Below are positions 25,200 to 33,563 of a stretch of 64,000 nucleotides of DNA, in pieces. This DNA is from Streptomyces longhuiensis (GTDB lineage Bacteria; Actinomycetota; Actinomycetes; Streptomycetales; Streptomycetaceae), in contig NZ_CP085173.1 in NCBI RefSeq assembly GCF_020616555.1, positions 930,001 to 994,000 of the forward strand, read 5' to 3'. Position 1 is the stretch's first letter. The number at the start of each line of letters is the position of its first letter. The notes under the pieces were generated by a model. That model was given only the letters and a program-made list of their open reading frames with translations, did not search any database and was not told where the DNA came from. Made by a program: the position numbers and the translations under genes.

Positions 25200-25733
25200 C
25201 TACCCGGCGTTGTGCACGACCTGCGCCAACTCCCCGGCGGACTCCGGGGTGAGACGGTAGAACCCCTGGAGGCCGATCGAGCGCTCGAGTCGGCCGTCCA
25301 CCACGTGTTTCAGATTCCGGGTCCGCCCTCGGCGGTTGCGCCAGGTGAGCACCGTCAGAAGTTCGCCGGGGATCGGTGTATCGAAGCGGACGGGCGTCGC
25401 GTCCACGTGCACCGCCGAGGCACCACAGCCGCCCGCCCCAAGCGCAGACCAGTCTCCGTGCCCGGGGAACGCCGGGTCCTGCCACGTCACGGGTGCAGTG
25501 CCGCAGCAGGCCCTCCGCTCCATGTCGAGCACCTTCAATCGGCTCACCACGAACACCTCCCCGCGATGGACATGCACCGCGAACACCTCGTCCCCGGCAC
25601 GGGCAGCCGACCAGGAAGGGAGGGAGGTATGGATGCCGCTGAATGCGACCGGCGGCCGCTCACCCACGCGGTCGGCCTTGCGCAGGGCACGGCACGTGTC
25701 ATGGGTCCAGAGCACGGTGAAGGCGTCAGGCAT
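25200..25733 (-). CDS. Conserved-looking hypothetical protein, possible PUA-like fold
   Basis: I do not recognise this 177-residue protein. It starts MPDAFTVLWTHDTCRALRKADRVG and contains GDEVFAVHVHRGEVFVVSRLKV, a beta-strand-rich stretch like the small barrels of ASCH/EVE/PUA proteins, then a Cys-bearing DMERRACCGTAP and GGCGAS. It has no signal peptide or membrane segment. It is upstream of the VOC gene on the same strand with 96 bases between. Codon use and third-position GC are those of a real gene. Confidence 0.6.
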   Translation of the reverse strand: MPDAFTVLWTHDTCRALRKADRVGERPPVAFSGIHTSLPSWSAARAGDEVFAVHVHRGEVFVVSRLKVLDMERRACCGTAPVTWQDPAFPGHGDWSALGAGGCGASAVHVDATPVRFDTPIPGELLTVLTWRNRRGRTRNLKHVVDGRLERSIGLQGFYRLTPESAGELAQVVHNAG

Positions 25734-26231
25734 GCGGTGATCCTACGAACGGGGACGGACAACCCCCTGCGGACGGCGCACTGCGCCGCCGAATCTGCGG
25801 GCGCAGCGCTCAGCGACGCCGGCTGGACACTCTCCTCCTCACCCATCACGCAGAGGGCGACGGCTCGGTACCCGTCACGGAGATCGCTCCTTCTCTTTCA
25901 AAATCGACGGTCCCTTCAGTCGTAGCGCCAAGGGAAGATCTCCACCGAATTCGAGCCCATCAGGGTCGCATCATGGATATGCGGCGCGACACCGTCCCAC
26001 CCCTCCGAAAAAACATGGTGTCGCGTCGCATTTCGCTGCCGACTGCTCGCTTCCGGGCGCGGCCCTCCCCGTACGCAGCGGTCGACCCATGACGATCGTC
26101 ACTCGGTCCGGTGACGTCCGGGACATGGGAGTGCGGAGAAAAGGCATACGGATTCGGCCCTTTTTCAGGGTCACCCTGGATTACGTAGGCAGGGGCTTGC
26201 ATTCGCCGGAAAATAGACAAACGGAGATCCC
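25734..26231. other. 498-base gene-free region with two strong inverted repeats
   Basis: No convincing gene lies here. A long inverted repeat (25980-25993 with 26017-26030, 13 of 14 bases paired, 23-base loop) and a perfect CAGGGT-C-ACCCTG palindrome (26166-26178) are the notable structures. The right part forms the leader of the ATP-binding protein gene at 26232, whose GGAG site is at 26222-26225. Local composition is more A+T-rich than the neighbours. Confidence 0.6.
25980..26030. repeat. 14-bp inverted repeat with 23-base loop
   Basis: TGCGGCGCGACACC (25980-25993) pairs with GGTGTCGCGTCGCA (26017-26030), one mismatch. The loop contains a run of six A. It could be a terminator-like RNA hairpin, a protein-binding site, or the end of an old mobile element. 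No gene ends immediately beside it, so a simple terminator role is not obvious. Confidence 0.75.
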
Positions 26232-26630
26232 ATGCACGCATCCAGCGGCATCGCCATTCTGTACCGACATCCTCGCGCAGCCGCCGAGGCCCGAACCGCG
26301 CTGCACGAGATAGCACCCACCGGTTCCTCCGGGGCGGACACGGCAGCCCTCCTGCTGACCGAGGTGGTCTCGAACGCCGTCCGCCATGGCAAGGGAACGG
26401 CGATCAGGGTAGCTGTCGGCTTCGACCCCTCCGCCGACGTGATCACTGGTGCTGTCTTCGACAGGGAACCCGGGATGACCTCGGGCGACCGGGCCGGCCT
26501 CGCCGACGAAGACCAGGACATGGAGTCCGGACGCGGGCTCGACCTCCTGGACGCCGCCTCACAGGCGTGGGGCGTCGCGACGGCGGGAGACCGCGGCAAG
26601 TGGGTGTGGTTCCAGGTCCCCGCGACATGA
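26232..26630 (+). CDS. RsbW-like ATP-binding protein (HATPase_c_2)
   Basis: This 132-residue single-domain GHKL ATPase of the anti-sigma-factor-kinase type has the N-box LLLTEVVSNAVRHG, a degenerate G1 region (ITGAVFDREPG) and G2 GRGLDLLDAASQAWGVATAGDRGKWVWFQV. Streptomyces encodes dozens of these; they act as switch kinases for anti-anti-sigma factors or as stand-alone regulators. No partner anti-anti-sigma gene is adjacent. It starts at ATG 26232 with GGAG 6 bases upstream. It converges on the histidine kinase gene. Confidence 0.88.
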   Translation: MHASSGIAILYRHPRAAAEARTALHEIAPTGSSGADTAALLLTEVVSNAVRHGKGTAIRVAVGFDPSADVITGAVFDREPGMTSGDRAGLADEDQDMESGRGLDLLDAASQAWGVATAGDRGKWVWFQVPAT

Positions 26631-26639
26631 CCCCCAGGG

Positions 26640-26669
26640 CCGCCCTCGCCACACTCCTGGCGAGGCGGG
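26640..26669. terminator. Hairpin between convergent kinase genes
   Basis: CTCGCCA (26645-26651) pairs with TGGCGAG (26658-26664) around a 6-base loop, and flanking CCGCC/GCGG extends the stem with a one-base bulge. It lies in the 77-base gap between converging genes. Confidence 0.5.
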
Positions 26670-26707
26670 ACGACGGTTGCAACGGAGCAACGGCCGCATC
26701 GGAGCCG

Positions 26708-27874
26708 TCACATGGTGTCGGGCGGGGCGATGGGCAGGTGGAGTTCCACCCGGAATCCCTCGCCCTCAGGGCCGGCGGTCAGTTCCCCTCCGAGCAAGGA
26801 CGCACGTTCGTCAAGGCCGAGCAGGCCGTTGCCGCCGCTGGGGAGTTCGTCGGCGGGCGGCCCGGAAGCCGGACCGTTGGTCACCGTGAGGTCCACCGTG
26901 TCAGGACCGCACCTCAATTCGATCCCGACCTCCGCTCCCGGAGCGTACTTGGCCGCATTGGTGAGCGACTCCTGAAGAGTCCGGTAGAGGGTCTGCTGCA
27001 CCAGCGTGGGCAGCGACCCCGGCTCCCCCTCCATGCTGAGGTCAGCGTGCAGCCCGGCCCGTCGGGCGCTGCGCACCAGGTCGTCGAGGTCGCCGGCGTC
27101 CACCTGCGGAGCGCGCGGTGTGGACCGACCCGCACGGTCGGGGGTGAGCACTCCGAGAATCGCGCGCAACTCCTCAAGGGCACGACGCCCCTCGTACCGG
27201 ATCTGTTCCGCGTCGTCCGCGACTTCGCGGTTCGCCGACCCGGCTCCTACGCGCAGCGCTGCGGCCAGCAGCACGATGTGCCCGACCCGGTGGGCCACCA
27301 CGTCGTGCATGTCCCGGGCGATACGGCTCCGTTCGTTGACCCGCGCCTGCTCGACCAGCAGCACGTGCTCGCGCTCCCTCGTGGCGAGCTCGGCCTGCGC
27401 GGCCACGGCCAGGTCGCGGCGGAGGGCGACGGCGTAGCCGACGACCAGCGGCCCGACGACCAGCGCCAGCGAGTACGCGGCTCCCCGGAAGTCCCACGCT
27501 CCACCGAGCCACAGGGCTCCTGCGTCCGACAGACAACCCAGGCCGGCGAACCAGGCGAGCAGCCTCCATCGGTTCGGGTACGTGGATCCCACTGTGTACA
27601 ACGCGACGGCAAGGGCCGTGGGGGTGAAGAGAAGGAGGTGGCACAGTACGACGAGCCACCCGATCACGACGGTCCGCTTGTGTCTCCACCACAGCAGGAG
27701 TCCGACGGCGCCGGAGAGCAATGCGACCGTCACGGTGGGAGCCCCCGTGAGAAGGCCGTTCGAGGGCTTGACCCAGCTGTTTCCGAACCCCACGACCGCG
27801 GCGACTGCCGCCACCGTCGCGTCCGTCCGCCGCAAGGACGACGGCGTCGCATCCTGCCACACGGACCTGGGCAC
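26708..27874 (-). CDS. NarL-type sensor histidine kinase (HisKA_3)
   Basis: The 388-residue membrane kinase has an N-terminal block of about four to five transmembrane segments (residues about 20-155), a HisKA_3 dimerisation domain with phospho-acceptor His in RSRIARDMHDVVAHRVGHIV, and a HATPase_c domain (QQTLYRTLQESLTNAAKYAPGAEVGIEL, GNGLLGLDERASLLGGELTAGPEGEGF). The start is GTG 27874. It is 41 bases downstream of its response-regulator gene, so the two form a two-component system. No sensory extracellular domain is visible. Confidence 0.92.
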   Translation of the reverse strand: MPRSVWQDATPSSLRRTDATVAAVAAVVGFGNSWVKPSNGLLTGAPTVTVALLSGAVGLLLWWRHKRTVVIGWLVVLCHLLLFTPTALAVALYTVGSTYPNRWRLLAWFAGLGCLSDAGALWLGGAWDFRGAAYSLALVVGPLVVGYAVALRRDLAVAAQAELATREREHVLLVEQARVNERSRIARDMHDVVAHRVGHIVLLAAALRVGAGSANREVADDAEQIRYEGRRALEELRAILGVLTPDRAGRSTPRAPQVDAGDLDDLVRSARRAGLHADLSMEGEPGSLPTLVQQTLYRTLQESLTNAAKYAPGAEVGIELRCGPDTVDLTVTNGPASGPPADELPSGGNGLLGLDERASLLGGELTAGPEGEGFRVELHLPIAPPDTM

Positions 27875-27915
27875 GGGGCCCTGCTCCCTCCGCGCCGCCC
27901 GCCCGGACGTGCTGT

Positions 27916-28569
27916 TCAGCGCTCCATTCCCGCCCGGTACGCCAGGCGGGCCGCCTGGACCCGGTTGTCCGCCCCGATCTTCGACAGGATGCGGCTCACC
28001 TGGTTCTTCACGGTTCCTTCGCTGGCGTGGAGTTCCTTGCCGATGTCCGCATTGGACATGCCCCGTCCGATGAGGCCGAGGATCTCCCGCTCCCGCGCGG
28101 TCAACGAGTCGAGGGCCCGCTGTTCCCGAGTCGTCAGCCGGACTGCGTGCTGGGCGAGCTGCTCCATGACGCGCCCTGTGACCGAGGGGTCGAGGGTCGA
28201 CTTGCCGGCGGCCACAAGACGCACCGACCGCAGCAACTCCTCGGGGGGCGTGTCCTTGAGCAGAAATCCGCTGGCTCCCGCGCTCACCGCCTCATCCACG
28301 TACTCGTCTTCCGCGAACATGGTGAGAATGAGAACCCGGGGCGGATCCGGGAGCGCCTGAAGCTCGCGGGTGGCGGCGATGCCGTCCATGCCCGGCATCC
28401 GAATGTCGAGAAGCGCCACATCAGGGCGGAGGCGGCGCGCCGCGTCGACGGCGCTGCGTCCGTCCCACGCCTGGTCCACCACGTGGATGTCGTCCGCGGA
28501 GGAAAGAATGTCGCTCAGTCCCCGGCGGACGATCTCGCTGTCGTCGGCGACCAGGACATGGATCACCAT
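27916..28569 (-). CDS. NarL/LuxR-family response regulator
   Basis: The 217-residue regulator has a receiver domain (MVIHVLVADDSEIVRRG, phospho-acceptor Asp55 in LLDIRMPG, then FLLKDTPPEEL) and a LuxR-type DNA-binding domain (LTAREREILGLIGRGMSNADIGKELHASEGTVKNQVSRILSKIG). The start is ATG 28569, with a GAGAGG site upstream; the frame extends 15 codons further but without family similarity. It is the cognate partner of the kinase that follows. Confidence 0.93.
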   Translation of the reverse strand: MVIHVLVADDSEIVRRGLSDILSSADDIHVVDQAWDGRSAVDAARRLRPDVALLDIRMPGMDGIAATRELQALPDPPRVLILTMFAEDEYVDEAVSAGASGFLLKDTPPEELLRSVRLVAAGKSTLDPSVTGRVMEQLAQHAVRLTTREQRALDSLTAREREILGLIGRGMSNADIGKELHASEGTVKNQVSRILSKIGADNRVQAARLAYRAGMER

Positions 28570-28729
28570 GGGCGACCACCTCTCACGCTCAGCGCTCCGC
28601 CAGCCACGGGCCAAGTCGATAATGCCGACAGACTAGCTCATTTCGGAATTTCTTCATCGAAGTGCCCTATTCGATTCGGGGGTCGGGAACTCCCGGTCGC
28701 TCAGGGGCGCCTGTGTGTCTTGACCAAGG

Positions 28730-29797
28730 TCACTCGCCCACTGTCGCCGGATCCGCGCCCTTCCATGCCGCGCGCAGCAACCCTCGTAGGGCGTCGGCTG
28801 TGACCGGACGCGGATTGTCCGCCGGCGCCGCCTCCAGGATCGCCGGCACCGCGTCGTCGATGTCCGGCTCGGTGAGGCCGTAGTCCCGCAATGCCGTCGG
28901 TGCGTCCACGGCCCGGCGCAACCGCCGCAGCCCTTCGAGCGCCGAGCCCGTGCCGAAGGCCTCCGCGATCCTGCGCTCGGCGTGCGGTGCGGCGGGGGCG
29001 TTGAAGGCGAGCACGTACGGCAGGACGACGGCGTGTGTCTGGGCGTGTGGCAGGGCATAGCGGCCGCCGAGTACATGGCAGATCTTGTGGTGCAGGCCCG
29101 ACCCCGCCGACGAGAACGCGACCGCTGACAGGTACGCCCCGTACAGCAGTTGCTCGCGGCCCTCGATGCAGGAGGGGTCGGTGACGATTGCGGGCAGTCC
29201 GGCGGCGAGCGCTCTGATACCTTCCCCGGCCAGCGTCCGGTCGACCGGGTCGGCGCGCGGGGCCCACATCGAATCGACGCAGTGGGCCAGGGCGTTGAGG
29301 CCGGATGCGACACTCATCGGCGCGGGAAGGGTGAGGGTGAGGGTCGCGTCGTAGACGATCGCGCGCGGCAGCACGCGGGCGTCGACGCCCGTCGTCTTGC
29401 GGCCGCCCTCGGTGAGTCCCCACACGCTGGTCGCTTCCGACCCCGCGTACGTGGTGGGTACGGCCACGATCGGCAGCCCGGTCGTGAGCGCGACGGCCTT
29501 GGCCAGGCCGGTCGTCGAGCCGCCTCCGACACAGACCAGCACGTCCGCATCGTGCCGGGCCGCTGCCTCCCGGGCCCGTTCGGCTGTGGCGAGCGGGACG
29601 TGCATCGCCACGTCGTCGTGGTGCACGACCACCGGGACGTCGGCGGTGACGGACTTGGCCCGTTCGGCTTCGCGTGACGTCGCGATGACCATCACGCGGG
29701 TGCCGCTGAGCTGTTCGACCTCGGTGCGCACGGCCGCGCGTGCGTCGCCGGGGGCGAAGTGGACGCGCTGCGGCAGCGTCTCGTGCTCGAATCGCAT
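28730..29797 (-). CDS. Maleylacetate reductase
   Basis: The 355-residue iron-type alcohol-dehydrogenase-family enzyme starts MRFEHETLPQRVHFAPGDA. It has the NAD-binding GGGSTTGLAKAVAL, VPTTYAGSEATSVWG, and the metal-site helices LNALAHCVDSMWAP and GSGLHHKICHVLGGRYALPHAQTHA. It reduces maleylacetate to 3-oxoadipate, completing hydroxyquinol breakdown. ATG 29797 is chosen for its AAGGGGA site and because MRFxHE is the normal family start. It is 68 bases downstream of the ring-cleaving dioxygenase. Confidence 0.9.
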   Translation of the reverse strand: MRFEHETLPQRVHFAPGDARAAVRTEVEQLSGTRVMVIATSREAERAKSVTADVPVVVHHDDVAMHVPLATAERAREAAARHDADVLVCVGGGSTTGLAKAVALTTGLPIVAVPTTYAGSEATSVWGLTEGGRKTTGVDARVLPRAIVYDATLTLTLPAPMSVASGLNALAHCVDSMWAPRADPVDRTLAGEGIRALAAGLPAIVTDPSCIEGREQLLYGAYLSAVAFSSAGSGLHHKICHVLGGRYALPHAQTHAVVLPYVLAFNAPAAPHAERRIAEAFGTGSALEGLRRLRRAVDAPTALRDYGLTEPDIDDAVPAILEAAPADNPRPVTADALRGLLRAAWKGADPATVGE

Positions 29798-29865
29798 GGG
29801 TCGTTCCCCTTCTGGTTCCGATTCCTGCTCCGCATCCCGCTTCGATTCCTGCTCCGACGGTCGCG

Positions 29866-30858
29866 TCACGCGCGCCGCAATACGATGTCGAAGCGGACGC
29901 GGGTCCAGCTCAGGTGGGTGAGGGCACGGCCGTCGGGAGTGGGGGTGCCGGGTGCCTGCCGGTCGAACCTCTTGACGAGGGAGTCCTTGACGCCGAACAC
30001 CGCGTCCTGCGCGAGGAGTTGGTCGCCTTCGACGAAGATGTGAGTGACCACTGCGCGGTGGCCGGGGGCGGTCGCCTTGAAGTGCAGATGGGACGCGCGG
30101 AGGGGGGAGCGTCCGGTCTTCTCCAGGAGCTCACCGACCGGCCCGTCGTGCGGGATCGAGTACGGGGTGGGGGTGAGTCCCCAGAACGCGTAACGCCCCT
30201 GGTCATCGGTGAAGAGATGGCCGCGGCCCGCTGTGCGGTCCGGCCCGTACTGCACGTCGTAGAGGCCGTCCTCGTCGGCTTCCCATACGTCGAGTCGGGC
30301 TCGCGCGACCGGTTTTCCGTCGGTGTCGGTGACGGTGCCCTCGACCCAGCAGGGCTCTCCCGGGGCTCCGCCCGCCAGGTCGCCGCCGACGGGGATCTCC
30401 GGGGCGCCGTCCACGAAGAACGGGCCGACCACCGTCGCCTCGGTCGCGCTCCCGGCGGCCTCGTGGTTGACGTTGATGGTCTGCATGGAGGCCCCGAGCA
30501 CGTCGGACAGGAGCACGAACTCCTGACGCCGGTCGGTGGTGATGCGCCCGGCCGCGGTGAGGAAGTCGACGGCCTGCTGCCATTCGGCCTCCGTCAGCCG
30601 CACGTCACGGATGAAGCCGTGCAGGTGCCGGACCAGTGACTCCATCAGCTCCTTGAGACGCCGGTCCGGCGTGTCACGGAACGACGCCAGGACTGTATCC
30701 ATCAACTCGTCCGCTACCTGGCACTGTTGCTCCGGCACGACGGTGCGGTCTTCGGAACCGCCTTGGGCCTGGTCTTGGGGCCCGGCCGTGGGAGGGCAGT
30801 CGGAATGACCAACGGTGTGATGTCCTGAGGGATCTACTGCGTTCTGCGGCGCGGACAT
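29866..30858 (-). CDS. Hydroxyquinol 1,2-dioxygenase (intradiol ring cleavage)
   Basis: The 330-residue non-haem Fe(III) intradiol dioxygenase has an N-terminal helical dimerisation domain (about 50-135) and a beta-sandwich with iron ligands expected at Tyr200 (EDGLYDVQY), Tyr233 ([11 protein letters not shown]), His257 and His259 (RASHLHF). It converts hydroxyquinol to maleylacetate, which the adjacent reductase uses; that pairing favours hydroxyquinol over catechol. The first 40-45 residues (Gln, His and Pro rich) are extra compared with typical 285-295-residue members, so a later start is possible. Confidence 0.88.
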   Translation of the reverse strand: MSAPQNAVDPSGHHTVGHSDCPPTAGPQDQAQGGSEDRTVVPEQQCQVADELMDTVLASFRDTPDRRLKELMESLVRHLHGFIRDVRLTEAEWQQAVDFLTAAGRITTDRRQEFVLLSDVLGASMQTINVNHEAAGSATEATVVGPFFVDGAPEIPVGGDLAGGAPGEPCWVEGTVTDTDGKPVARARLDVWEADEDGLYDVQYGPDRTAGRGHLFTDDQGRYAFWGLTPTPYSIPHDGPVGELLEKTGRSPLRASHLHFKATAPGHRAVVTHIFVEGDQLLAQDAVFGVKDSLVKRFDRQAPGTPTPDGRALTHLSWTRVRFDIVLRRA

Positions 30859-31004
30859 GGAGCGGCTCCTCCTGCTCGTCGGCGTTGTCGCCGTTCACAC
30901 GGTGGCAGACCGCTCGGCTTCGTAGCCGTGGATCCACCCATTGCCCACCGGCGGATGGGCCTCGGCCGACCCCGCGTCGCGGGCTTGTGCACGTCGGGCG
31001 ACGG

Positions 31005-31919
31005 TCAGCCCCGCGGCTTCGGCGGGTCCAAGAGTGACACCAGCAATCCGGTGAACTCCATTGCCGCCCACGGCAGCCGTCGGCCCAGCATGGTCTGCAC
31101 CTGCGCCTCACGCTGGCGGAAGACCGGGTGATCGACGCGTACATGGGTGACCCCCTCCGTCACCGCGTCCTGGTACAGGTCGCCGAGGTCGCCGACCAGT
31201 GCGACGCCACCTCCGGAGCGGACGAATTCATACTGCGGCGCGAGTCCGTCACACACCAGCGCCGGACGAGCCGTCAGGCCCTCCAACTGCACTCCGATGT
31301 CGAAGAGTTCACGCTGACTGGTTCCGACCGAACCGATACCGAGGGGATACTCGCACAGTTCCGCCAGGCTGATCCGATCCCGCCCGGCCAGTGCGTGGTC
31401 CAGGGGTACGACAGCGGCCAGGGGTATCACGACGGCGCATTCCACTCGTACGTCATGTTGCGGGCCCATCGTGTAGGTGGCGGCTACGTCGGCGATGCCC
31501 TCGACCACGCGGCGGGTCGCCTCCTGCCGGGGTACGACGTCGAGTCGGAAGGTCACGTCCGGGTGGTCCTGTCGGAAGGATGCCATCGCGCGCGGCAGGA
31601 GACGACGCCCGAATCCCTCCGAACAGACCACGTTGATGTGATGGGCATCGGCCCCGCGTCCGGTCCTCAACTCGTCGACGAGCGCGGCGGATTCGGCTTC
31701 GCTGCGGCGGGCGTGGGCCAGGAGCCGGGATCCCGCGTCGGTCATCGTCATCCCTCGGGGATGCCGGACGAAGAGAGCCACTCCCGTCCCGGACTCGAGC
31801 TTGGCGATCTGCCTGCTGATCGCGGAGGGAGCAACCTGCAGCTTCTGGGCGGCCTCGGTCACCGATCCCGTCCGGGCGACCTCGAGAAAGTACGCGAGGC
31901 TCACCGGCATGAGCTGCAT
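31005..31919 (-). CDS. LysR-family transcriptional regulator
   Basis: The 304-residue LTTR has an N-terminal winged helix (LAYFLEVARTGSVTEAAQKLQVAPSAISRQIAKLESGTGVALFVRHPRGM) and a LysR substrate-binding domain that starts NVVCSEGFGRRLLPRAMASF. ATG 31919 lies only 4 bases after GGAGG; ATG 31910 has a 13-base spacing. It is divergent from the M20 peptidase and transporter genes, with a 169-base shared promoter region, so those are the most likely targets. It could also act on the hydroxyquinol genes just downstream. Confidence 0.92.
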   Translation of the reverse strand: MQLMPVSLAYFLEVARTGSVTEAAQKLQVAPSAISRQIAKLESGTGVALFVRHPRGMTMTDAGSRLLAHARRSEAESAALVDELRTGRGADAHHINVVCSEGFGRRLLPRAMASFRQDHPDVTFRLDVVPRQEATRRVVEGIADVAATYTMGPQHDVRVECAVVIPLAAVVPLDHALAGRDRISLAELCEYPLGIGSVGTSQRELFDIGVQLEGLTARPALVCDGLAPQYEFVRSGGGVALVGDLGDLYQDAVTEGVTHVRVDHPVFRQREAQVQTMLGRRLPWAAMEFTGLLVSLLDPPKPRG

Positions 31920-31947
31920 CGTTCCTCCAGGACAGCTGGGTGGCGCC

Positions 31948-31996
31948 GCACCCTTTGACGTGGACGCCGGTTTGCCAAGAATAGAACGCAGGGTGC
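31948..31996. promoter_or_regulatory. Candidate LysR binding region
   Basis: GCACCCT (31948-31954) and AGGGTGC (31990-31996) are perfect inverted copies separated by 35 bases, and TTGCC (31972-31976) mirrors GGCAA (32004-32008). They lie in the divergent LysR/M20 interval, where an LTTR normally binds both a recognition and an activation site. No experimental motif is known for this regulator. Confidence 0.35.
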
Positions 31997-32088
31997 CACA
32001 AACGGCAATAGTCGCCGCCCGGAAACCGCCCTACGCTCCTGAGCCAGCACATCAACCCTCATCCGCCCCACCATCAGGAGAAGCCTCA

Positions 32089-33525
32089 GTGATTCCCAAC
32101 AGCCTGGTCGAGAAGGCCGAGGAGTACGTCGACTCGGGCGTCTACTTCACCGACCTGAGCGCGATGGTCGCCTACCCCACCGAGAGCAGCCGACCTGAGG
32201 GCCACGTTGCCATTAAGGCATACCTGGATGAGGTTCTCGTACCAGCCCTGACCGAACTCGGTTGCTCCGTCACCGAGTACGCCAATCCGGACTCCTCCGG
32301 CGGCCCGTTCCTCGTCGGCACACGCGTCGAGTCCCCCGAACTCCCGACAGTGCTGTGCTACGGCCACGCGGACGTGGTGGACGGCCAGGCCGGCCGGTGG
32401 AGCGAGGGCCGGGATCCGTGGACCCTGACCGCGGAGGGCGACCGGTGGTACGGCCGCGGGTCAGCCGACAACAAGGGGCAGCACCTTGCCAACATCGCGG
32501 CACTGCGACTGCTGCTCGCCGAGCAGGGGTCGCTCGGCTTCAACCTGACCTTCCTGTTCGAGACCGGCGAGGAGATCGGCTCGCCCGGACTCGCCGAATT
32601 CGCCGCCGCGCACCGCGCGGAGCTGCGGGCCGATGTCCTGATCGCCTCGGACGGTCCACGTCTGGACGCCACGACGCCGACGCTGTTCCTCGGGTCGCGC
32701 GGAGGCGTCGGCATCATGCTCGACGTCGACCTGCGCCCCGACGCGTACCACTCGGGCAACTGGGGTGGTGTCATCCGCAATCCCGCCACCACCCTGGCCG
32801 GCGCGATCGCGAGCCTCGTCGACGGACATGGCCGCATCCAGGTACCCGCGCTGCTGCCGTCCGAACTCCCGGCCCCCGTCCGCGAGGCGCTCACCGATGT
32901 CGTGGTCGCGGGCAGCCCCGGTGACCCCGCGCCTGACGAGGGCTGGGGTGACACCACGCTGACCGCTGCCGAGCGGCTCTACGGCTGGAACACCCTTGAG
33001 GTCCTGTCACTGGGTGCGGCCGACATCGACCGCCCCGTCAACGCGATCCCCGGCCGCGCACGCGCCGTCCTGCAATTGCGGTACGTCGCGGGTACCGATG
33101 TGAGCCGAGCCCGGGAGATCGTCGCCGAGCATCTCTCCGACCACGGATACCCGATGGTCGACGTGACCGTCCTCGGCAGCTTCGCCGCCAGCCGGACAGC
33201 GCTGGACGACCCGTGGCTGCGCTGGGCCAAGGGAGCGCTCGAACAGGTCACCGACAAGCCGGTCGCCGTCCTTCCGAACATCGGCGGCTCCCTGCCCAAC
33301 CACGTCTTCACGGACATCCTCGGCCTGCCGACCCTGTGGCTGCCGCACTCGTACCCGGGGTGCCTCCAGCACGCGCCCGACGAGCACATGCTCTCCTCGA
33401 TCGCCCGCGAAGGCGTCGTTCTGGCGGCCACCTTGTTCCACGCCCTCGGCCATCCCTCGGCCGATCGTCCGCTCCCCGCACGCGCCGGGCTCGACCAGCC
33501 TGTCCCCGCCGACCACTCCGCCTGA
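32089..33525 (+). CDS. M20-family metallopeptidase (dipeptidase/carboxypeptidase type)
   Basis: The 478-residue cytoplasmic metalloenzyme has the M20 metal site His93 in CYGHADVV, Asp127 in GRGSADNKG, and catalytic Glu161 with metal ligand Glu162 in FETGEEIGSPGL. Dimerisation-domain stretches follow (DVDLRPDAYHSGNWGGVIRNPATTLAGAIASLVD). GTG 32089 is chosen because AGGAG (32075-32079) lies 9 bases upstream. M20 enzymes hydrolyse dipeptides, N-acyl amino acids or carbamoyl compounds. The neighbouring transporter may bring in the substrate. Confidence 0.9.
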   Translation: MIPNSLVEKAEEYVDSGVYFTDLSAMVAYPTESSRPEGHVAIKAYLDEVLVPALTELGCSVTEYANPDSSGGPFLVGTRVESPELPTVLCYGHADVVDGQAGRWSEGRDPWTLTAEGDRWYGRGSADNKGQHLANIAALRLLLAEQGSLGFNLTFLFETGEEIGSPGLAEFAAAHRAELRADVLIASDGPRLDATTPTLFLGSRGGVGIMLDVDLRPDAYHSGNWGGVIRNPATTLAGAIASLVDGHGRIQVPALLPSELPAPVREALTDVVVAGSPGDPAPDEGWGDTTLTAAERLYGWNTLEVLSLGAADIDRPVNAIPGRARAVLQLRYVAGTDVSRAREIVAEHLSDHGYPMVDVTVLGSFAASRTALDDPWLRWAKGALEQVTDKPVAVLPNIGGSLPNHVFTDILGLPTLWLPHSYPGCLQHAPDEHMLSSIAREGVVLAATLFHALGHPSADRPLPARAGLDQPVPADHSA

Positions 33526-33563
33526 CGCCCACCAGCCCCGCGCCCACCGGAAGGAACCCCGCG

